Program-made: the position numbers and the translations under genes
Shown here: in pieces, positions 56,667-64,000 of the stretch
How positions within the stretch are numbered: position 1 is the first letter of the stretch
Layout: the number at the start of each line of letters is the position of its first letter
The notes under the pieces: generated by a model
Told to the model about the DNA's origin: nothing
What the model saw: only the letters and a program-made list of their open reading frames with translations
Databases searched by the model: none
NCBI GenBank assembly: GCA_016946835.1
Contig: JACVTC010000026.1
Location: 830,001 to 894,000 of the forward strand
Length of the DNA stretch: 64,000 bases
Direction: 5' to 3'
Source of the DNA: Neocallimastix lanati (nom. inval.)
Taxonomy: Eukaryota > Neocallimastigomycota > Neocallimastigomycetes > Neocallimastigales > Neocallimastigaceae

Positions 56667-59600
56667 CTATATTGTAGCTGAGTTATATTTTACTATATTT
56701 TTGAGGTGTACATTCCGATTTAATAATATTCCTGAATTTGGATCAGCTAACGTAACTGTATTAAACTTTTTCTTGATTACTTTTAAAGGTCCATTAAAAT
56801 AAGGTTCTAGTTTAGTTCTACTAAAGTTTCTAACTAGGACTAAATCTCCCTCCTTGATTTCCTTAGCCTGATTCATACTTTGTTTTTCTTCTCGTCTAAC
56901 AGCCCAATATTTATTTGCATTTTTCACATTTTCTGATGCTTCTATGGTCCATCTATAATGAGATATAAACTTTTCCAATAGAATTTCATCAGAAGATTTA
57001 TTTATACCTTTAGTCGGTCTTGCAGCTATATCAAAAGGTTGTTGGTCTTCACGACCATAAACTAATTCAAAACTAGAATGGTTAGTGGTACTATTTTTAA
57101 CAGTTCTTAAAGCCCAGAGAGCAGAGGGTAATACCTCATCCCAATCTTTATTTTTCGTCCCAAGCAATCTAAGGAGTTTACCAATTTCTTTATTACGATT
57201 TTCCGTAAGTCCATTAGATTCGGGATGATATGTTGTAACAAATTTTATATATACATCATATAGATCTAAAAATATTTTAGTCATATCTGATGTAAATTGG
57301 GCACCATTATCGGTGGTAATTACTTGGGGAACTCCATGACGAGAAAATACGTTAATAAGGAACTTAATTACGTCTTTAGAAGTGATATTTTCAGTGGGTT
57401 CTGCTTCTACCCACTTAGTGAAATAATCAACAGCTACTATTATATATTGATTATTACTTCTAGTTTTAACCAGTGGACCGATAATGTCCAAACCAAGATG
57501 TACAAAAGGTCCTTCCACTTTAGTAGGTAGATTTTCTGTAGGCTCTGGATAAGGTTGTGGTCGATTTAATTGACATTTTTCACACTTACTGACAACACGT
57601 TTAACATCATTCACCATGTCGTTCCAATAATAACTCTTACGTAAACGTTGATAAGTCTTATAATAACCATCGTGTCCAATATTATGAGCCTCTAATATTA
57701 ATTTTATTCTTTCATTAAGATCGGTTACTAATTTTCTATAATTGTTACCATCAATAAAGTAGTCAATACCATCAATAGTGGTGAATTTTTCATTGATAAA
57801 ATCATGTATTACTTTGGATAATAAGGCTTCATTTTCATCATTCGTAATATCATGGTTAATTATTTTCGTAGCTAAAACTACATTTTCTTTATTATTTTTC
57901 ATTCGGGATAGGGCATCAGCAAGCACATTCTTTTTACCGGTTTCATATCTAATGTCTACACCAAGCATACTAGCTGTCAAACACCATCTAGTTTGCCTTG
58001 CATTATGTGGTTCCTTATTTTTGAACAACCCTAGTAACGGTTTATGGTCCGTATATACAATAGTTGGTATTGGATTTCCATCTATATACGGTTTTAATTT
58101 AGTTATACAATAATATAGGGCAGCACCTTCTAGGTCCGTTATACCATAATGCTTTTCTGCTCTGGTCATACTTCTACTAATAAAGTGAATAGGGTGTTCT
58201 TTTCCAGTTTCATTATCTTTTTGTAATAACACACCTCCTATTCCATCATAAGAAGCATCGGTACGTATAATAAATTCTTTATCAAACTGAGGGAAACTTA
58301 ATATGGGTGCATTTATTAGTTTTTCTTTCAGTACTTCAAACGATTTTTGGTGTTCACTAGTCCAAACATACTTCACACCTTTCCTTAATAATTTACACAA
58401 ACACGCAGTAATTTGTGAATATTTATCGATGAAATTTCTATAGTATCCAACAGCTCCTAAAAATGAACGTAATTCATGGATGTCCTGAGGGGGTTTCCAA
58501 TCTCTGATAACCTCGATTTTACTATCAAGAGGTTTTAAGCCTTTAGTGGTTAATCTATGCCCCAAAACATTCACTTCTGTTTTCATGAAGTGACACTTTT
58601 CAATATTAAGTTTTAATCTATTTTCTTTGAGTATGGATAAAACTTGTTGAATATGTTGGAGGTGTTCTTCAACTGTTTTAGAGTATATAAGTATATCATC
58701 GATAAAATTATAAACACACTTTCCTATTAAAGGAAATAGGATTCTATTCATTTCTCTTTGAAAGGTTGCAGGAGCGTTGGTTAAACCAAATGGCATAACT
58801 TTAAATTGGTAGTTACCAAACTTAGTGGTGAAAGTTGTTATACCAATACTTTCTTCCTCCATTAAAATTTGGTGATATCCAGAGTATAAGTCAATGGTAG
58901 TGAAGATAGTTGCACCATTGAGACTATCAAAAATTTCATCAATGTATGGTATAGAATAAGAATCCTTTATAGTAGAATCATTAACCTTCCTATAATCTAC
59001 ACACATACGCCATTTCCCATTAGGCTTTGGTACTAGAACAATAGGCGAAGACCATTCAGAATTTGAAGGCTCAATTAACTTTTTATTAATTAACTTAGTT
59101 AATTCTTCCTTTAAAATATCTGTCTTTAATTTTGTTAGCCGATAAGCTCTTTGTTTTATAGGTTTGGTACCAGCTTTTAGATTTATTTTGTGTGGTGAAA
59201 GCAATGATAGTGTTAATTCCTCAGACGACGTAGCAACAATTTCTATATTGTCCTCTAATAGGTGTATTATATCAGTTCTATATTTTTCATTTAGAGTATT
59301 CATAAATATTGTATTATGTATATATTCCATAGGTGGTAATCCTTCTAATTTCTTTAATTCCCCACAAGCATATTTTTTCTTACTATTATCCTCAAGTAAT
59401 TTGTTAACACTACAAATATATTTTTCGTCAATTGCAGAATTATTTATTGGTGTAATAGAACTGATAGTACCATCCATGTTATATTTACATAAACAATTAT
59501 TTAAGGGATTAATAAATAATCTATTATCAACTATAGTTTTTAAATTAATTAGCATGTCATAAAATGGTTCCTCTTTTTCTACAATTCGGAAATCAATTAA

Positions 59601-59900
59601 CAATGAAAGCTCATTAATTTTCACAGGTATCCTAACGACTATTCCTTCAGAGTATTCATCGTCTCTAGTGGCAAGCATTATTCTACCACAGCTATGACCA
59701 ACAACGGTATATTGGTATGGTAGAGAATCATAATATTTTTGTGACATAATATTTAAATTACTACACGTATCAATAAGTAATTTTCCAGATACACCATCAA
59801 CAGAGGCATCTACCATTGCAATATCCTCCTCTGTTATTTCTGTACTTTTACTTTTATAGTTATGATCAACATTATTAACTAATGTTGTAGTAGCAACTAC
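56667..59900 (-). CDS. Gypsy 1 pol: protease, RT, RNase H, integrase (N-terminus missing)
   Basis: The frame is open from the junction at 59900 to TAG at 56667 (1049 codons from the first ATG at 59816). The protease-like start VSGKLLIDTCSNLNIMS has DTC where retropepsins have DTG or DSG. RT shows PKPNGKWRMCVDYRKVND, IDLYSGYHQI and the catalytic FIDDILIYS (about residue 345). RNase H begins FIIRTDASYDGIGGVLLQ. The integrase has an HHCC zinc part (HNIGHDGYYKTYQRLRKSYY, CEKC), then LGLDIIGPL, TDNGAQFTSD and HPESNGLTENRNKEI for DDE, and ends NRNVHLKNIVKYNSATI. RT to integrase look undamaged. Without gag and a 5' LTR this copy cannot move by itself. Confidence 0.87.
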   Translation of the reverse strand, partial: VVATTTLVNNVDHNYKSKSTEITEEDIAMVDASVDGVSGKLLIDTCSNLNIMSQKYYDSLPYQYTVVGHSCGRIMLATRDDEYSEGIVVRIPVKINELSLLIDFRIVEKEEPFYDMLINLKTIVDNRLFINPLNNCLCKYNMDGTISSITPINNSAIDEKYICSVNKLLEDNSKKKYACGELKKLEGLPPMEYIHNTIFMNTLNEKYRTDIIHLLEDNIEIVATSSEELTLSLLSPHKINLKAGTKPIKQRAYRLTKLKTDILKEELTKLINKKLIEPSNSEWSSPIVLVPKPNGKWRMCVDYRKVNDSTIKDSYSIPYIDEIFDSLNGATIFTTIDLYSGYHQILMEEESIGITTFTTKFGNYQFKVMPFGLTNAPATFQREMNRILFPLIGKCVYNFIDDILIYSKTVEEHLQHIQQVLSILKENRLKLNIEKCHFMKTEVNVLGHRLTTKGLKPLDSKIEVIRDWKPPQDIHELRSFLGAVGYYRNFIDKYSQITACLCKLLRKGVKYVWTSEHQKSFEVLKEKLINAPILSFPQFDKEFIIRTDASYDGIGGVLLQKDNETGKEHPIHFISRSMTRAEKHYGITDLEGAALYYCITKLKPYIDGNPIPTIVYTDHKPLLGLFKNKEPHNARQTRWCLTASMLGVDIRYETGKKNVLADALSRMKNNKENVVLATKIINHDITNDENEALLSKVIHDFINEKFTTIDGIDYFIDGNNYRKLVTDLNERIKLILEAHNIGHDGYYKTYQRLRKSYYWNDMVNDVKRVVSKCEKCQLNRPQPYPEPTENLPTKVEGPFVHLGLDIIGPLVKTRSNNQYIIVAVDYFTKWVEAEPTENITSKDVIKFLINVFSRHGVPQVITTDNGAQFTSDMTKIFLDLYDVYIKFVTTYHPESNGLTENRNKEIGKLLRLLGTKNKDWDEVLPSALWALRTVKNSTTNHSSFELVYGREDQQPFDIAARPTKGINKSSDEILLEKFISHYRWTIEASENVKNANKYWAVRREEKQSMNQAKEIKEGDLVLVRNFSRTKLEPYFNGPLKVIKKKFNTVTLADPNSGILLNRNVHLKNIVKYNSATI

Positions 59901-59901
59901 A

Positions 59902-60673
59902 TGTAAAGATATTATTAATATCTTTATAAATTTTAATTAAATTTAATCATAAATTTAAGTAAAATTGAAATAAATCTATTAAAAATCACGTGTATAAAAT
60001 TATTGCAAATAATTTTAAACAAAACTTCGACTTCTTCCCAATCATATTAATAAATTAAAAATTTCTCTTGTGAAACTAGTAATTGAAAATCATTTCTTTT
60101 TATGTAATTTAATTTAAATAATAAGAGTTAAGGTTTTTTACAAGATAAATTAACAACATGAAACTATGCAATTAGTCATGTTGAAACTTGCGGCATTTTA
60201 TGCTAAAATCATATTAAATAATTATGACAACTTTTATATTAATTTTAAATAGAAAATATAATAAGAATTTATTAATAATATTTAAATAATAAATAAATAA
60301 TAAATGAGCTCGATTGAAATTGTTTATATTTATTTTAGTTATTAATTATAATTCTCTTTATTTAGTAATAGTTAATTATTTATTATTAGTTTAGGTTAGT
60401 ATTGTTTTTAAATAAATAGTTAGATAATATAATTCAATAGGAATTATATATTCTAAATGTAATAAGATAAAAATATAAATAGTTAACCAAATTTCATGTA
60501 TTTTAATCGATGTAATTGTTATTAACGATTTATTGTTAATAACACTAATAATTAATAAAGATTATTTTAAAATCTAATATAATAAAACTTATTTGTTTAT
60601 AAAACATTTTTGTGTTATTTAGTGTTATTATAATTTTTGACTTATAATCTATTTTTTAAATCAAAACTTTATA
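59902..60673 (-). mobile_element. G-family LTR, inverted copy abutting gypsy 1
   Basis: 772 bp, the reverse complement of 52961-53733 with very few differences. The flanks are CTACA on the left and ATAAC on the right, so no target duplication is seen. It directly joins an open gypsy 1 frame. It could be one end of a rearrangement or inversion that used the two G copies, or a real 5' LTR left after a deletion. Confidence 0.78.
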
Positions 60674-61105
60674 ATAACAATTACCTTTTTCTCTCAATAA
60701 AATACGTTATAAGTCAAGATTATAACACGTGATACGTTAACAGTGGCTTGTGTGTGGCTTGATTCAAAATATTTTTTTACCAGTTTTAGATTATTGCTAC
60801 CAGTTTCAGAATATTGCCACCAGCTCTATAATATTGCTACCGAAATTACAATTACACGTCTTAGAACAAGATTCGAAAAACCATAAACCTTTAATATTTT
60901 AATTTATAACGTTACGTTTACTCGACAGCACCGTTTCAAAGGATAGAGCTAGATCGACTAGATGAAAAAACGTTATAGTTTGAAATATTTATTTGTTTGA
61001 TATTTTTGTTAAAGAAATTGCAAAAATTTAAGTCAATTTAAAATAATCAAATTGGAGGGATTTAACAACCTAATAAGAAGATTCGAAGACCTTAACCTGC
61101 AAGAA
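60674..61105 (+). promoter_or_regulatory. 5' region of gypsy 2 with a 20-bp tandem repeat
   Basis: Three full units and one partial unit of a 20-bp repeat (TACCAGTTTTAGATTATTGC, TACCAGTTTCAGAATATTGC, CACCAGCTCTATAATATTGC) lie at 60778-60849. The words CACGTGATACGTTAACAGTG and GATAGAGCTAGATCGACTAG flank it. It probably belongs to the 5' LTR or leader of gypsy 2. I could not define LTR ends or a primer site. Confidence 0.5.
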
Positions 61106-64000
61106 ATGAATCAAGAGAATCATCAAGTTCTGCCCCGTAACAATCAAAAGATTGTTAACGAACCACCGCTATTTTCTGGAATCAAGAAGGACTTTGATGG
61201 CTTCCTTACAAGAGCTGAAATAGCTATGGAAGCCAATCCACAAGGTTTCAATAACGACCATACAAAGGTCAGATTTATAATTTCTTATCTTGTCGGTGAT
61301 CCCTTGATATGGGCCTCAAACTTGCGAAGAAATAATGATCCCCTGCTCAATGTTTATGAAGATTTTATTCAAGAATTAAGAAATCAATTTGGAGAGCAGG
61401 ACATGAGCACAGTTGTCGCAAACGGTAAATTATGCAGCATCCGACAACATAAATTTGGTCATGTTAGTGAGTATATAAATGAATTTAATAAAATCAGCAG
61501 ACATTCAGATTTTAACGATTCTGCTAAGATTTATATTTTTGTAAAAGGACTTCACTACAAGATGAGGGAGCACCTTGCAGTGGTAAATCCAAATCCCAAC
61601 AACTTAAGAAGACTTTTCACTGATGTCCTTAGTATCGAAAGCTTAACTAAGAGACATGAAATAAATGAATTTTTCTATCATAATTATTACCATCGTAAGG
61701 AAATAAATAATAATAATCATGCGTCTACTAGTGACCCAATGGAAATAGATTTATACAGAATTAAGAGAGGACAAACGAATACAAGTTACTTCCCTTCTCA
61801 CCAGAAATTATATCAAGAAAACTCGAATTCAAGAGATGAAGAAAGAAGGAAAGGATTGTGCTATTATTGTAAAAAACCAGGTCATCGCTATTTTAACTGT
61901 CCAAATAAGAAGAAACCTGCCGGAGTCAAGATTATCAGTAAACAAGAAAACACCGCTACCACACCCTCAAGTAGTTTAAGAAGAATTAGAAGAATCAACA
62001 GCCAAGAAGATATTGTCAAAGTTAGAAAAATCGTGGAAGAACAAAACTCACTTTTGACAAAGAAAAGTAATATCATTGATTTCTATATTAAAACAAACGA
62101 TATAGAAGAAGTAAAAGCAAGAGTTCTGATCGATTCTGGTTCTGATCTTAATTTTATCCATCCTGAATTCGCTAAAGCCTTTGGAATTAAAACAAAAGAA
62201 ATCGAAGAACCTTTCCGTGTTACTGGTCTTGGATATGGTGTTTCATCAGTAAAAAAGGAAACTGAGAAATGCGTTCTTCGTTTAAGGAACCACTTGGAAA
62301 CGATTCAACTCTATGTTCTCAGGATTCCTGATGTTGATATTATCTTGGGTTTACCATGGATCAATAAGCACTCCCCCTACAATTACCATGACGCAAAGAA
62401 GATTTCTTTCGGATCCGGTTTCTGTGCAAGACATTGTAACAATGGTAAAAGAAAAAGGAAAAACAAGAACAAGAAAAGGAACAAAGGAAAAGAACCTGCT
62501 ACCAACCTAGAAGAAAACAAAGTTATTATTGAAGAATCAAGAAAAAGAAAACCTCTCTTTGACTCTGATTCCGACTCTGACTCAGAAGAAGAAATTTCTA
62601 TTCGTGGCCGCCGAACTCGTATTAGAACTTGCTCTGAATTTAATAATTATGATAGTGATAGTGATAACTTTAGCGATAGTGATGATATTATTGTTATGAA
62701 TTGTGATAGTAAAATTAGTACTAATAGTTTAAGGATTTTAAAGAAAATTTGTGAATCTAGTAAATGTAAGAAATTAAATGTAATTGAAAAATGTAATGAT
62801 GAAAATAATAATTTAAATAAAGATGGTGAAAAGGTCGAAGTACCTGAAATCTATTTGATGTTTAAAGAAGTGTTTAATGAAAATAATTGTAATGTGTTAC
62901 CTCCGCATCGTAATTATGATTGTGAAATTAAATTAAAAGATAATTGTAGTCTATTTTATGGTCCGTTGTACCCTTTAACTGAAACGGAGAGAGAAGAATT
63001 AAAGAAATATTTAGAAGAGAATTTAAAAAAGGGTTTTATTAGGAAATCTTCTTCTCCTGCTGGTGCACCTATTTTATTTGTTAGAAAAAAGGATGGTACT
63101 TATAGACTAGTTATTGATTATAGAAAATTGAACGAAATGACCATCCGTAACTCTTATCCACTTCCTTTAATTAGTGAATTGTTGGATAGAGTTAAAGGTG
63201 CTAAATATTTTACTAAGTTAGATTTAAAATCTGCTTATAACTTAGTAAGAATTAAAGAAGGTGACGAGTACAAAACTGCCTTTCGTACAAGATACGGGCA
63301 CTTTGAATATCTCGTTATGCCTTTTGGGCTTAAGAATGCCCCTGCTACATTCCAACATTTTATAAATGATGTTCTCAGTGATTACTTAGATGATTTTGTA
63401 ATCTCTTACATTGATGACATTTTAATTTATTCTAATACTTTGGAAGAACATCATGTACATGTTAAGAAAGTTTTAAGAAAATTGTTAGAGAATCATTTAG
63501 TTGTTAAATTAGAAAAGTGTGAATTTGATGTAACTGAAACTACCTTTCTTGGTTATGTTTTATCAAGAGATGGAATTAAAATGGATAAAGAAAAAGTTAA
63601 AGCAATTTTAGATTGGCCTGTTCCAACAAACGTTAAAGAAATTCAATCGTTTATTGGACTTTGTAATTATTACAGAATTTTTATTAAAGACTTTGCGAAA
63701 ATTGCAAATCCTCTCCACAAATTAACTAGAAAAAATGTTCCTTTTAATTGGAGTTCTGAACAACAAAAAGCGTTTGATACTTTAAAAGAATTATTTACTA
63801 CTGCTCCTATTTTGAAACATCCTGATAGCAACAAACAATTCATTGTTGAAACTGATGCTAGTAATTTTGCTGTTGGTGCAATTCTTTCTCAGGAATTTGA
63901 TGGGCATTTGCATCCAATTGCTTTTATTTCTACTAGCTTAACTAAATCCCAAAGAAATTACCCTATCTATGACAAAGAACTTCTTGCTATTAAAGTTGCA
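61106..64000 (+). CDS. Gypsy 2 gag-pol polyprotein, open at the window end
   Basis: One uninterrupted frame of 965 codons runs from ATG 61106 (MNQENHQVLPRNNQKIVNEP) to the last base. Gag: PPLFSGIKKDFDGFLTRAEI, QFGEQDMSTVVANGKLCSIR, and the CCHC knuckle CYYCKKPGHRYFNC (about residues 252-265). Protease: VLIDSGSDLNFIHPEF and VDIILGLPWINKH, both retropepsin motifs intact. A Ser/Asp-rich linker follows. RT: RKKDGTYRLVIDYRKLNEM, FTKLDLKSAYNLVRIKEG, MPFGLKNAPATFQHFI and the catalytic SYIDDILIYS. RNase H starts FIVETDASNFAVGAILSQ. Gag and pol are fused without a shift, as in Tf1-type gypsy elements. Integrase should follow beyond the window. Codon use is less AT-rich than in host genes, and no damage is seen, so it may be recently active. 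Confidence 0.9.
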   Translation, partial: MNQENHQVLPRNNQKIVNEPPLFSGIKKDFDGFLTRAEIAMEANPQGFNNDHTKVRFIISYLVGDPLIWASNLRRNNDPLLNVYEDFIQELRNQFGEQDMSTVVANGKLCSIRQHKFGHVSEYINEFNKISRHSDFNDSAKIYIFVKGLHYKMREHLAVVNPNPNNLRRLFTDVLSIESLTKRHEINEFFYHNYYHRKEINNNNHASTSDPMEIDLYRIKRGQTNTSYFPSHQKLYQENSNSRDEERRKGLCYYCKKPGHRYFNCPNKKKPAGVKIISKQENTATTPSSSLRRIRRINSQEDIVKVRKIVEEQNSLLTKKSNIIDFYIKTNDIEEVKARVLIDSGSDLNFIHPEFAKAFGIKTKEIEEPFRVTGLGYGVSSVKKETEKCVLRLRNHLETIQLYVLRIPDVDIILGLPWINKHSPYNYHDAKKISFGSGFCARHCNNGKRKRKNKNKKRNKGKEPATNLEENKVIIEESRKRKPLFDSDSDSDSEEEISIRGRRTRIRTCSEFNNYDSDSDNFSDSDDIIVMNCDSKISTNSLRILKKICESSKCKKLNVIEKCNDENNNLNKDGEKVEVPEIYLMFKEVFNENNCNVLPPHRNYDCEIKLKDNCSLFYGPLYPLTETEREELKKYLEENLKKGFIRKSSSPAGAPILFVRKKDGTYRLVIDYRKLNEMTIRNSYPLPLISELLDRVKGAKYFTKLDLKSAYNLVRIKEGDEYKTAFRTRYGHFEYLVMPFGLKNAPATFQHFINDVLSDYLDDFVISYIDDILIYSNTLEEHHVHVKKVLRKLLENHLVVKLEKCEFDVTETTFLGYVLSRDGIKMDKEKVKAILDWPVPTNVKEIQSFIGLCNYYRIFIKDFAKIANPLHKLTRKNVPFNWSSEQQKAFDTLKELFTTAPILKHPDSNKQFIVETDASNFAVGAILSQEFDGHLHPIAFISTSLTKSQRNYPIYDKELLAIKVA

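Larger units (their letters stand above)
55588..59901 (-). mobile_element. Ty3/gypsy element 1, 5'-truncated
   Basis: The 3' LTR (55588-56643) and most of pol (56667-59901) are present. Gag, primer site and 5' LTR are absent because G-family LTR sequence starts at 59902. The left end interrupts copia B RT, so it inserted after copia B. Confidence 0.82.

Noticed and set aside
57297-59562. Plus-strand frames opposite gypsy 1 pol
   Set aside because: Shadows of a well-supported minus-strand pol with catalytic motifs.

Overview
The window looks like nuclear DNA of an extremely AT-rich early-diverging fungus, most likely an anaerobic gut fungus (Neocallimastigomycota). This is inference. It rests on the base composition, the Asn/Lys-rich reading frames with long AAT/GAT/AAA runs, short GTA..TAG introns, a fungal-type ThrE/Prm10 membrane protein, and a heavy load of copia, gypsy and MULE elements. 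No bacterial operon, CRISPR array, rRNA gene or intact tRNA gene was seen.

Host genes are few. At the left edge, on the minus strand, lies the 5' part (8 exons) of a CNH-domain vacuolar tethering protein of the Vps3/TGFBRAP1 type. One of its introns reads as a minor-spliceosome AT-AC intron. Next comes a complete 5-exon rhomboid-like protein with a UBA domain (UBAC2/Dsc2 type, 2612-3894). A 3-exon Asn-rich protein of unknown function fills 24855-28101, and a single-exon Prm10/ThrE-like membrane protein fills 44297-47983.

Nearly everything else is mobile DNA. There are two FLYWCH/MULE DNA transposons: 4404-7175 with a frameshifted transposase, and 28673-32516 with an intact one. A ~3.4 kb TAAAA-based satellite lies at 7381-10738, and a small block of the same satellite sits inside the second MULE. 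Four copia-type elements are present: A 10933-16285 (-), D ~16900-21713 (-), C 33456-41238 (-) and B 49141-55587 (+). All four carry an identical 16-nt site next to the 5' LTR that matches the anticodon arm of tRNA-Lys(CUU), which implies half-tRNA priming. Gypsy element 1 (minus, 55588-59901) has lost its 5' part. Gypsy element 2 (plus, 61106 to the window end) is an open gag-pol frame running off the window.

Several insertions can be dated relative to one another from target-site duplications. In copia B a solo LTR (family F, TACT repeats) is itself split by another solo LTR (family G, ATATG repeats), and the 3' part of copia B is then cut by gypsy 1. In copia C a 1353-bp LTR-like insert with CATAC repeats splits the reverse transcriptase. 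In copia D a G-family solo LTR carries ATAAT repeats. A near-identical G copy in opposite orientation abuts the broken end of gypsy 1.

Most of the retroelements are decayed by frameshifts, stops or insertions. The best candidates for unusual biology are the AT-AC intron, the shared tRNA-Lys half-primer site, the shared satellite and ATTTCG motifs of the MULEs, a GC-richer protein-like relic near 48.6-49.0 kb, and a few strong hairpins.
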